Source of the DNA: Mucilaginibacter sp. OK283
Lineage (GTDB): Bacteria > Bacteroidota > Bacteroidia > Sphingobacteriales > Sphingobacteriaceae
DNA length: 64,000 bases
Direction of reading: 5' to 3'
Assembly: GCF_900110415.1 (NCBI RefSeq)
Contig: NZ_FODR01000001.1
Location: 1 to 64,000 of the forward strand
Shown here piece after piece: positions 19,401-26,417 of this stretch. The notes under the pieces were generated by a model. That model was not told the origin of the DNA, made no database searches, and saw only the letters and a program-made list of their open reading frames with translations. Numbering within the stretch: the first letter of the stretch is position 1; each line of letters begins with the position of its first letter. The translations under genes and the position numbers were made by a program.

Positions 19401-19624
19401 GCTCGGTGCCAATTGCTTTCGCATTGGGCGCCGGCGCAAAAAGCAGGGTGTCATTAGGGATTGTTATTATGGGGGGGATGTTGTTCTCGCTGGTATTAAC
19501 ACTTTATATTATCCCATTAATGTACGTGATCTTCGCATCAAAAACCCGCCGCGACCCTGAAGAAGAGCCGGAGGAAGAAACTGCGCCAGAAAAAAAAGAA
19601 ATAAAACTGATTGAAAACCTTTAA
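16496..19624 (+). CDS. RND family efflux pump (inner-membrane transporter)
   Basis: A 1042-residue pump of the hydrophobe/amphiphile-efflux type. It has twelve membrane segments in two sets of six, with large periplasmic loops after TM1 and TM7. The family start SIKRPVLATVMSVVIVVFG, the TM4 proton-relay region LATGLVVDDGIVVTENIYKK with two Asp, and ITLVGLVTKNGILIVEFANQ in the second half are all present. It exports toxic small molecules using the proton gradient. The acidic C-terminal tail (EEEPEEETAPEKKE) is cytoplasmic. Length is normal and no frameshift is seen. Confidence 0.95.
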   Translation: MSLSSVSIKRPVLATVMSVVIVVFGIIGYKFLGVRDFPSVDPPIISVSTSYSGANADVIESQITEPLEKSINGVPGIRNISSTSSVGSSNITVEFDLDADLETAANDVRDKVSQAQRQLPQDINAPPVVTKADASADQIITLTVSSDKRNINQLDDYAENVLQEGLQTIPGVSTINIQGQRQYAMRLWIDPNKLSALGLTATDIGAALAKENVELPAGKIEGNNTEVTIRALGKLSTEKDFNNLIIRADSSRVIHLSDIGYAVLGSANEETIFKESGVPMVGLAIVPQPGANYVQIAKDFYARLKQIQKDLPPDIKVKVALDNTRFINQSITEVQETLIISFVLVVIIIYLFFRDWLIAFRPLIDIPVSLIGAFFIMYVFGFSINILTLLGIVLATGLVVDDGIVVTENIYKKVEAGMAIRKAAFEGSAEIFFAVVSTSVTLAAVFLPIVFLQGFTGRLFREFAVVVAGAVLISAFVSLSLTPMLNVKLIRKNNKKSRFYEKTEPFFVNMTTSYTETLVKFMKVRWVSFVILAVSLLIIGILVKVIPSELAPLDDRSLLRYSVTGSEGATYEYMTRYMDKVSNMVADSIPEANINLEIVSPSFGGGGASNTGFGRVGLVPPDQRTRTQQQLADWMNKKLSKMPDARAIVVQEQTISGGGSGARTSLPVQYVIQNQDFEKIRKVLPKFFAEVSRSPVFQGTDVNLKFTKPELRVVTDRDRARDLGVSVDDIAQTLQLYYSAGRLDYFLINGKQYQVIAQVDRANRDQPLDLKSVYVRSTKGNLVQLDNVVKITEGATPPAIYHFNRYKSATIQAGLAPGKTVGDGIAEMDRISKSLLDETFSTALSGPSRDYAEGSSNILFAFGFALLLIYLVLAAQFESFMDPFIVMLTVPLAISGAFLSLWLFNQTLNIFSEIGIITLVGLVTKNGILIVEFANQRMEHGVAKYEAAVEAATARLRPILMTSLAVVLGSVPIAFALGAGAKSRVSLGIVIMGGMLFSLVLTLYIIPLMYVIFASKTRRDPEEEPEEETAPEKKEIKLIENL

Positions 19625-19629
19625 GCGAT

Positions 19630-20949
19630 ATGATCATTAAAAAAACAGCTTTCCTGGTTTTTTGCTGCATCCTGCTGCGGATGTACACCCGGGCGCAGGA
19701 TGCCCCGATGCTTACGTTAAAAGAAGCGGTGGAAATAGCGTTAAAAAACAATTACAATATAAAGCTTTCACAAAATAACAAAACCATCGCGGCCAATAAC
19801 GTCACATTGGGCAACGCAGGAGTTTTGCCAAAGGTTAACGGTAATTTTGCATCAACCAACAGCCGGTTAACTACCAAACAAACCCGTACAGATGGTACGG
19901 TTAATAATATTCACAATGCCCCCAACACAGGTATCAACTACGGTGTTGCCCTTAACTGGACAATTTTTGATGGTTTTAACATGTTTGCCACGTACGACCA
20001 GTTGAAACAACTTGATCAGCTGGGTGCACTACGCTTGCAGGATACCATTCAGCGCACCGTGGCCAGCGTAATTACTACTTATTATGATCTCATCAGCCAA
20101 AACGAGCAGATTAAGGCTTTGAAGGGCGCGATAGAGATTTCGCGCACCCAGCTGCGTTATGCCAACGATAAATTTCATGTAGGGCGGGCTTCACGGCTTG
20201 ATGTTTTAAACGCCCAGGTAAACTTAAATACAGATACAGCCAATCTGGTTAACCAATACCAGGTTTTTAAAACAACCAAAATCCAGCTTAACCAAATCCT
20301 CATTCGCGATTTGCAAACCGATTTTTCTGTTGCCGATACCATTGTGGTTGATGACAAATTGTTGCTGGGTAATATTTTAAGCAGCATGCAATCGCAAAAT
20401 CCAACCATATTATCCGCCCAGTTAAACCGCCGCCTTGCCGAAATTAATCTTAAGCAGGTAAAATCAACCCGCTATCCGCAGGTGGCCGTAACAACAGGAT
20501 ATACTTTTAGTGATAATAAAACGCCGGCTGGTTTTACTTTACAGCAAAACCAGCATGGGTTAAATTATGGCCTTACCGCAACCATTAATATTTTTGATGG
20601 CTTTAATCAAACCCGCAGGGAGCGGAACGCCAAAATACAGATAGATAATGCCAACATTAGCGCTAAACAGGTGCAGCTTAATATCGAAGCCCAGGTAAAT
20701 AGTTTATATGCTTCATATTTGTCGGGCCTTGACCTGATGGCTTTAGGCCAGGCAAACGTGGTTATCGCTAAGAAGAATCTCGACATATCCTTAGAAAAAT
20801 ATAAGCTGGGAAATATCACTCCGCTCGAAATCCGCGAGGCACAGCGCAACTATCTTGCCGCCCAATCAACTTTTTTTGCCGCCCAGTATCAATCCAAACA
20901 AGCAGAAATCACACTAAAACAGATAACCAGCAGTATAAATATTCAGTAG
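19630..20949 (+). CDS. TolC family outer-membrane efflux protein
   Basis: A 439-residue outer-membrane factor with a signal peptide (about 1-22, cleavage near TRAQ) and two repeated OEP domains. LTLKEAVEIALKNNYNIKLS opens the first and YKLGNITPLEIREAQRNYLA lies in the second. TolC-type trimers form the outer-membrane beta-barrel and periplasmic helical tunnel of the tripartite pump. It begins 5 bp after the RND pump and completes the operon. Confidence 0.93.
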   Translation: MIIKKTAFLVFCCILLRMYTRAQDAPMLTLKEAVEIALKNNYNIKLSQNNKTIAANNVTLGNAGVLPKVNGNFASTNSRLTTKQTRTDGTVNNIHNAPNTGINYGVALNWTIFDGFNMFATYDQLKQLDQLGALRLQDTIQRTVASVITTYYDLISQNEQIKALKGAIEISRTQLRYANDKFHVGRASRLDVLNAQVNLNTDTANLVNQYQVFKTTKIQLNQILIRDLQTDFSVADTIVVDDKLLLGNILSSMQSQNPTILSAQLNRRLAEINLKQVKSTRYPQVAVTTGYTFSDNKTPAGFTLQQNQHGLNYGLTATINIFDGFNQTRRERNAKIQIDNANISAKQVQLNIEAQVNSLYASYLSGLDLMALGQANVVIAKKNLDISLEKYKLGNITPLEIREAQRNYLAAQSTFFAAQYQSKQAEITLKQITSSINIQ

Positions 20950-20980
20950 CGGATTATTTTATTTTAAATATAAAAACACA

Positions 20981-20988
20981 TATATTTG
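20981..20988 (+). promoter_or_regulatory. -7 promoter box before the response regulator
   Basis: TATATTTG matches TAnnTTTG exactly and ends 5 bp before the ATG at 20994. The transcript would start at or next to the start codon, implying a leaderless or near-leaderless mRNA. No -33 TTTG is obvious. Confidence 0.45.
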
Positions 20989-20993
20989 AAAAC

Positions 20994-21374
20994 ATGTCAA
21001 ATCCCTACAAAACCTGTCTGTTGATTGACGATAACTACATCGACAACTTTGTTACGCGCAAGGTTTTGGAGGCAAGTAACTTTGCCGAAACGATAGTTGT
21101 GCGCCAATCGCCAACAGAAGCGATTGATTCCCTGAGATTTGGTATTGTTAAGCCCGATGTGATTTTTCTTGATATCCGGATGCCCACAATGAGCGGGTTT
21201 GAATTTTTAAAGGAGTTTGATTTGTTGGATATTGATAAAAAGGGCATTAAAATATTTATGCTTTCATCGTCACTTGACCCTGTTGACATGAAACAATCAG
21301 CCAATAACAAATATATTACCCAGTTTATCCATAAGCCATTAACTTTAAAGGCCCTTGAAGAACTTAGTGCATGA
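20994..21374 (+). CDS. Single-domain response regulator
   Basis: A 126-residue receiver domain with no output domain. Acidic pair DD at 12-13, phosphoacceptor D60 in VIFLDIRMP, the Ser after LSSS and K114 in IHKPL are all in place, so phosphotransfer is expected. Such CheY-like proteins act by protein contact, often with hybrid kinases. It overlaps the sugar-kinase gene by 4 bp (ATGA), but a functional tie to that enzyme is not obvious. No histidine kinase is adjacent; the nearest is at 23394-24611. Confidence 0.92.
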   Translation: MSNPYKTCLLIDDNYIDNFVTRKVLEASNFAETIVVRQSPTEAIDSLRFGIVKPDVIFLDIRMPTMSGFEFLKEFDLLDIDKKGIKIFMLSSSLDPVDMKQSANNKYITQFIHKPLTLKALEELSA

Positions 21375-22225
21375 TTTTAGTAGCCGATAGCGGATCGTCA
21401 AAAACAGACTGGTTACTACACATTCCTCAACAGCAACCGGTATCATTTAAAACAGCGGGGCTAAACCCGTACTTTTTGGGCGAAAAAGAGATAGCCAAGA
21501 TAATTGCCGACCAGGCGCCTGCAATGCTGGCTTATGGGGATGCAATTGAAGAGATTTATTTTTTTGGTGCCGGCTGTTCCAGCCCAGACAGGCATGAGAT
21601 TGTTTCAAATGCTATCAGTCAGTATTTTCCCAAAGCTTATGTATCCGTTGATAGCGATCTATTGGGCTGTGCTTATGCAACCTGCGGCCACGAGAAGGGA
21701 ATTTGTTGCGTGATGGGTACCGGATCAAACATCTCGTTTTTTGACGGGGAAGAAATTTTTGAGGGCCAGCACGGCTTAGGCTACGTTTTGGGCGACGAAG
21801 GGTCGGGCACCTGGTTTGGTAAAACCCTGATTACCGATTTTTTATATGGCCGTATGCCTGCCGAAATCAACGGGAAGTTTGAAAACGCCTACCACCTTAA
21901 TAAAGATATCGTTATCAAAAATGTATATCAAAAGCCCAACGGGAATACCTATTTGGCTTCTTTTTCAAAATTTGTAAGCGAGATAAAATCAACACCTTAC
22001 GGGCAGGAGATATTGGAGCGCGGCCTGTTGGAGTTTATCGAAACTAATATCAAATCGTACCCCGAATACCACAAATACAAATGCCATTTTGTTGGATCGA
22101 TAGCGTACTTTTTTAAAGACGAACTTGCCGCGCTCTGCCATTCGCATGGCGTAAAAACAGGCAAAATCATTAAACAACCGATTACCGACCTGATGGCCTT
22201 TATTTTGAAAAGGAACGAAGGGTAG
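21371..22225 (+). CDS. N-acetylglucosamine kinase-like protein (BadF/BadG ATPase family)
   Basis: A 284-residue ASKHA-fold kinase. The phosphate-binding start VADSGSSKTDWLL, the second phosphate loop CVMGTGSNISF and GYVLGDEGSGTWFGK are as in eukaryotic-type N-acetylglucosamine kinases of Bacteroidota. It probably phosphorylates GlcNAc or a muramic-type sugar released in cell-wall recycling; the exact sugar is inferred. It is translationally coupled to the response regulator upstream and followed by a repeat-rich gap. Confidence 0.87.
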   Translation: MILVADSGSSKTDWLLHIPQQQPVSFKTAGLNPYFLGEKEIAKIIADQAPAMLAYGDAIEEIYFFGAGCSSPDRHEIVSNAISQYFPKAYVSVDSDLLGCAYATCGHEKGICCVMGTGSNISFFDGEEIFEGQHGLGYVLGDEGSGTWFGKTLITDFLYGRMPAEINGKFENAYHLNKDIVIKNVYQKPNGNTYLASFSKFVSEIKSTPYGQEILERGLLEFIETNIKSYPEYHKYKCHFVGSIAYFFKDELAALCHSHGVKTGKIIKQPITDLMAFILKRNEG

Positions 22226-22458
22226 AAGTGCAAATATGAGGCAAATGTGCAGATTTCAAATTACAGATGTGCTGATGGCCGGGCCGTGCAAGATTGAATT
22301 GTCTTTATTTATCGGTCTTTAAATGACAATCAAATAATTTACGCTTAAGGTTAGTTACCATTAATACTTTTTCACAGTTGAATAAAAATCGCGTTTTTTG
22401 GTAAAGAAGACCGCATAATAAAACCGGGCTTTATATTTTGAATAATCAACAAAGTGTG

Positions 22459-22537
22459 TGTACCGGTACGGGGTGGTACGCCCTGACACACCCAGGTACG
22501 GCCTGAAACACCCTGGTACAGGGTGGTACACCACCGA
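22459..22537. repeat. Cluster of GGTAC-containing short direct repeats
   Basis: Within about 80 bp, GGTAC occurs six times. Two units of about 20 bp (starting GGTACGCCCTGA and GGTACGGCCTGA) are tandem and diverge slightly; a third, GGTACAGGG, ends the block. It lies in the 678-bp gap 22226-22903, which holds no credible gene. It is too short and irregular for a CRISPR array. Its function is unknown. Confidence 0.55.
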
Positions 22538-22685
22538 TAGTTAATTTTTGTAATTCAAATTAAAAAATCCATTTCGCACAAAGAAGGTGAAAGGCAAAGT
22601 AGCTTCTTTTTTTGCTTCTTAGCCTCCGTATAAATTTGGTTTACTAATGTTTTATACTTCTAATGAAGGGACAACGGCGTAACTC

Positions 22686-22857
22686 GCATGTCGGCGACGA
22701 CTCACCCCGGCTACGCTGCGCTGGCCGACCCTCTCTCCGGCTTACGCCGCAAAGAGGGTAAACTTCATTTTTTATTTTTTCGCCCCTCTATGCGATGCAG
22801 TCGGAGAGAGGGGCAGACGGGCGTAGCCTCGTCGGGGTGAGTCGTCGCCGCCATGCG
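22686..22857. repeat. Long inverted repeat, copy 2 of the dispersed palindromic repeat
   Basis: Arms of about 57 bp (22686-22742 and 22799-22857) are nearly perfect inverted copies, with CGACGACTCACCCCGG on the left and GGGGTGAGTCGTCG on the right around an AT-rich centre. The right arm matches 188-236 of the window. The structure resembles a MITE or a large REP-type element. No target-site duplication could be fixed by eye. Confidence 0.65.
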
Positions 22858-22903
22858 ATATACCCCCTTCAGCATTTCGCTGGTTTTACCACTCTTGGCA
22901 AGG

Positions 22904-23419
22904 TTACGCAATGCCATACCTATCCCTAAAAATATTCAGGTGATGCAACTCGTGTCCGGCCAGCATATATACAAAAGCCCGTACGGTAAAGCGGCTGCTG
23001 CTGGCAATGCCATCGCGCAATAGCTGCTCATCACTAAAACCCTTAATCATGTAAAGGTTTGACAGGCGGGTAGCCCTAAACTCTTCGGCCAGGTTTTTAA
23101 CGCTAATGTTGTTTACATCGTGATTTGCAACGTAAATATCCTGGTCAAAACCGGGCAACTCAATATGGTTGCGCGAAAAAACCAGGGTGCGGTATGCAAA
23201 AGTGCGCTCGGTATCAATCATGTGGCCAAGCGCTTGTTTAACTGTCCATTTGCCGGGAGCATAGGTGTACGCGCCCTGTTCTTCGGTCAGGCCGCTAAAT
23301 AACTGATAGCTTGATGCCATTAGCTGTTCAAGCTTTTCAATTACATTTTCATCGGGTACCAGCCCTATATAACCGGCCGCGAATGGCGAATATTCATCGC
23401 TCTTTGGTCTGCTTATCAT
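22904..23419 (-). CDS. DinB family protein
   Basis: A 171-residue four-helix bundle of the DinB/YfiT superfamily. The metal-site histidines are visible in QALGHMIDTERTFAYR and AGHELHHLNIFRDRY. Members are often thiol-dependent transferases (for example with bacillithiol or mycothiol) or of unknown activity. Its start overlaps the end of the histidine-kinase gene by 26 bp on the same strand, so the two are cotranscribed. Confidence 0.88.
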   Translation of the reverse strand: MISRPKSDEYSPFAAGYIGLVPDENVIEKLEQLMASSYQLFSGLTEEQGAYTYAPGKWTVKQALGHMIDTERTFAYRTLVFSRNHIELPGFDQDIYVANHDVNNISVKNLAEEFRATRLSNLYMIKGFSDEQLLRDGIASSSRFTVRAFVYMLAGHELHHLNIFRDRYGIA

Positions 23420-24611
23420 TGCGTGTGTTTTTTAATACAATCCTAAAAGTTGTGCCCTTGCCCAGCTCCGAGTCTTTTACAAATATCTGCCCGTTATGGT
23501 AGTTATCTATCATCCTTTTGGTGAGCGAAAGGCCCAGGCCCCAGCCCCGTTTACGGGTGGTGTAACCCGGTTGAAATACGGTGTCGAACTTGGAGCGGGG
23601 AATGCCTTTGCCTGTATCTGTTACATCAATAAACACCTGGTTTTTTACTTTATTACCGCTGATTTCCACTTTAATAGTGCCTTTGCCATCAATGGCGTTA
23701 ACGGCATTTTTTAGCAGGTTTTCAATAACCCAGTCAAATAGCGGGATATTAAGGCCGGCCTTCAAATGCGGATTCCCGCTCATTTCAAAAGTGATATTTT
23801 TACTTACACGTACCTTAAAATAATCAACAAAATCTTTAACCACTGCGTAAACGCCATGCTCTTCAAGTACAGGTTTCGAACCGATTTTTGAAAAACGGTC
23901 GGCAACAATTTCCAGTCGCTTTACATCGTTTTCCATTTCGGCAACCAGCACGTCATCCTCGGCGTTAAACTTCTCTTTCATCAGCTCAATCCAGGCCATC
24001 AGTGAAGATATCGGGGTGCCTAATTGATGAGCTGTCTCTTTGGCCAGCCCCACCCAAACCTGGTCCTGTTCCGATTTACGCGACGAGCTGAACGCGGTAT
24101 AAGCCATCAGCAAAAACACGGCAATAACAGATAGCTGTACATATGGAAAAATCTTGAGCTGCGTTAAGAGTGCCGAATCTTTATAATAAACAAAGTTTTC
24201 TTCGCCTAATATTTGCAGCCTGATAGGCTCGTGCTGCTTTTTCATGTATTCCAGTTCGTCCTTAAAATACTGAAGGTCGTATTTTTTGCCGGGCGAAGGC
24301 AAATCAATATAGGTTTTGGTGGTATCCAGTCCGCGTGATAAACGAATATCGCCTTTGGCATCGGTAACAATGGCAGGCACCACCAGGCTATCGCGAACGG
24401 CAATAGTATATTTCAAAAAGTCGTTATCGTCGGAGTTCAGGATCTGCCGCATGCTCATGGCCCAAACCTGCGCACGGGTACGCTCGGACCGGGCTATATT
24501 TTTAACCAGGTAGCTGGTGTAAAATAACGAACCGCTGGCAATAACAGTCGCAAATGCGAGCAGTAAATACTTCCACCTTTTTTTTTGCTGATACGGGTTT
24601 ATACTGGCCAC
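23394..24611 (-). CDS. Membrane sensor histidine kinase
   Basis: A 405-residue kinase with two membrane segments (about 14-35 and 155-175) framing a periplasmic sensor region. The phosphoacceptor box follows (H195 in AHQLGTPISSL), then a HATPase_c domain with NLLKNAVNAI, DTGKGIP and GLGLSLTK. This type of H box is common in Bacteroidota kinases of the NtrY/HisKA-like group. No response regulator is next to it. Its signal is unknown. Confidence 0.9.
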   Translation of the reverse strand: MASINPYQQKKRWKYLLLAFATVIASGSLFYTSYLVKNIARSERTRAQVWAMSMRQILNSDDNDFLKYTIAVRDSLVVPAIVTDAKGDIRLSRGLDTTKTYIDLPSPGKKYDLQYFKDELEYMKKQHEPIRLQILGEENFVYYKDSALLTQLKIFPYVQLSVIAVFLLMAYTAFSSSRKSEQDQVWVGLAKETAHQLGTPISSLMAWIELMKEKFNAEDDVLVAEMENDVKRLEIVADRFSKIGSKPVLEEHGVYAVVKDFVDYFKVRVSKNITFEMSGNPHLKAGLNIPLFDWVIENLLKNAVNAIDGKGTIKVEISGNKVKNQVFIDVTDTGKGIPRSKFDTVFQPGYTTRKRGWGLGLSLTKRMIDNYHNGQIFVKDSELGKGTTFRIVLKNTRNDKQTKER

Positions 24612-24630
24612 GGTTCAAATAACGGGATTT

Positions 24631-24763
24631 TTTTAGATTTCAGATGTGCAAATTTCAGATATGCAGATGAATGAACGGTTTTAGGGCATTTTTCATATTA
24701 CTATATACCAGGTAGTATCAAAAAAATCTGCACATCTGAAATCTGGAATTTGCACATCTAAAA
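24631..24763. repeat. Imperfect inverted repeat upstream of gltX
   Basis: Arms of about 38 bp (24631-24668 and 24726-24763), rich in TTTCAGATGTGCAA and TTGCACATCT, face each other across about 57 bp. Related but weaker sequence (GTGCAGATTTCAAATTACAG) lies at 22253-22272. The right arm reaches into the gltX promoter region. Confidence 0.55.
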
Positions 24764-24777
24764 TAACCTTATCTTTG
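24749..24777 (+). promoter_or_regulatory. gltX promoter
   Basis: TTTG (24749-24752) and TATCTTTG (24770-24777), 17 bp apart, fit the Bacteroidota -33/-7 pattern with slightly short spacing. The -7 box ends 7 bp before the ATG, so the leader would be only a few bases. Confidence 0.5.
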
Positions 24778-24784
24778 CCCAACT

Positions 24785-26305
24785 ATGACCGATAAAAAAG
24801 TAAGAGTACGTTTTGCGCCGAGCCCTACAGGAGGTTTGCACCTTGGTGGCGTACGCACCGTGTTGTTTAATTATTTGTTTGCCAAAAAACACCACGGCGA
24901 TTTTGTTTTGAGAATTGAAGATACAGACCAAACGCGTTATGTGGAAGGTGCCGAAGAATATATTTTAGATTGCCTTAAATGGTGTGGCCTGCAGCCCGAC
25001 GAGAGCCCCGTTGTTGGCGGCCAATATGCCCCTTACCGCCAAAGCGAGCGCAAAGCCATTTACCGCGAATATGCCGAACGCCTTGTAATGCAGGGCCACG
25101 CATACTATGCATTTGATACCGCAGAAGAGCTGGACAAAAACCGTAAGGAAATCCCCAACTTTCAATACGGGCAGGCGTACCGGGATACATTACGAAACTC
25201 GGTATCGTTGCCCCAGCATGAGGTAGATGCACTGTTAGATGCGCATACCCCGCACGTTATCCGCATAAAAATGCCGGCCGATGAAACGGTAAGCTTTACC
25301 GATATGATTCGCGGACATGTAAGCTTCGAAACCAACCTGGTTGATGATAAAGTATTACTAAAAGCCGATGGCATGCCAACCTACCACCTTGCGGTTGTGG
25401 TTGATGATTACCTGATGAAAATTTCGCACGCTTTCCGCGGCGAAGAATGGCTGCCATCTGCACCGGTGCATTTGCTGCTTTGGGAGTATTTAGGCTGGAA
25501 AGCCGATATGCCGCAATGGGCGCATTTACCGCTGATATTAAAACCGGATGGCCATGGCAAGCTAAGCAAACGCGATGGAGCCCGCCTTGGTTTCCCGGTT
25601 TACGCTATGAGTTGGTTTGATGCCAAAACCGGCGAATTAACACCGGGCTTCAGGGAGCTTGGTTTTTTGCCTGAAGCGTTTTTAAACCTGCTGGCTACCC
25701 TTGGCTGGAACGACGGCACCGGGCAGGAGTTATTTACGCTGGATGAACTGGTAGAAAAGTTTTCAATAGAACGTGTGAGCAAAGCCGGCGCTAAGTTTGA
25801 TTTTGAAAAGGCCAAATGGTTCAATGCCGAGTGGATAAAAAGGCTGAAAGCTGAAAGCTTAAAGCCGAAAGTCAAAGCAGTGCTGGCCGATAAAGGCATT
25901 GTTGTAACAGATGATGCTAAGCTGGAAACGGTTATCAATTTAATAAAAGACCGTTGTGTGGTATTGCCTGATTTTTACTTGCAGGCGGGTTACTTTTTTG
26001 AGCAGCCGAAAGAATATGACCTTAACGCCGTAAAGCCTAAATGGACAGATGCAAAAACCGGATTTTTTAACGCGCTGATTACTTTATTGACAGCCGAAGC
26101 CGGCATTGAAGCCCATGATTTTGAAACCAAATTTAAAGCCCTTGCTGAAGAAAAGGCGCTGAAGGTTGGGGATGTAATGTTGCCATTTCGCATTATGCTG
26201 GTAGGCGGTAAATTTGGTCCGCATGTATTTGATATCGCGGCCTTGTTGGGAAAGGAAGAAACGATTGGCAGGATTGAGAAAGCGTTGGCGGCGTTTACCC
26301 TGTAA
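24785..26305 (+). CDS. gltX: Glutamate-tRNA ligase
   Basis: A 506-residue class I aminoacyl-tRNA synthetase that charges tRNA-Glu. The HIGH-type motif is in SPTGGLHLGGVRTVLFNYLF, the catalytic-domain RIEDTDQTR follows, and the KMSKS-type loop is GKLSKRDGARLG. The C-terminal helical anticodon-binding domain is complete. Length is normal for GltX of Bacteroidota. It is a single gene followed by a palindromic terminator. Confidence 0.97.
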   Translation: MTDKKVRVRFAPSPTGGLHLGGVRTVLFNYLFAKKHHGDFVLRIEDTDQTRYVEGAEEYILDCLKWCGLQPDESPVVGGQYAPYRQSERKAIYREYAERLVMQGHAYYAFDTAEELDKNRKEIPNFQYGQAYRDTLRNSVSLPQHEVDALLDAHTPHVIRIKMPADETVSFTDMIRGHVSFETNLVDDKVLLKADGMPTYHLAVVVDDYLMKISHAFRGEEWLPSAPVHLLLWEYLGWKADMPQWAHLPLILKPDGHGKLSKRDGARLGFPVYAMSWFDAKTGELTPGFRELGFLPEAFLNLLATLGWNDGTGQELFTLDELVEKFSIERVSKAGAKFDFEKAKWFNAEWIKRLKAESLKPKVKAVLADKGIVVTDDAKLETVINLIKDRCVVLPDFYLQAGYFFEQPKEYDLNAVKPKWTDAKTGFFNALITLLTAEAGIEAHDFETKFKALAEEKALKVGDVMLPFRIMLVGGKFGPHVFDIAALLGKEETIGRIEKALAAFTL

Positions 26306-26360
26306 GTGCCATCGCCACCAATAAACGCAGGTTACTAACCGAAATTAGTTGTCGAGATCC

Positions 26361-26393
26361 AGACTTACGAAGTTTTTAAAACTTCGTAAGTCT
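26361..26393. terminator. Palindromic repeat acting as bidirectional terminator
   Basis: AGACTTACGAAGTTTT (26361-26376) and its exact complement (26378-26393) make a 16-bp perfect stem around a single T. It lies between the convergent gltX and 26418-28109 genes. AGACTTACGA-like stretches also occur at 10030-10060, so it may belong to a dispersed palindrome family. Confidence 0.65.
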
Positions 26394-26417
26394 TTTCCGG
26401 GCCATTAAGCTTCATCT

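Noticed and set aside
22459..22537. Possible CRISPR array
   Set aside because: Units are only about 20 bp, directly adjacent without spacers, and irregular; no cas gene is in the window.
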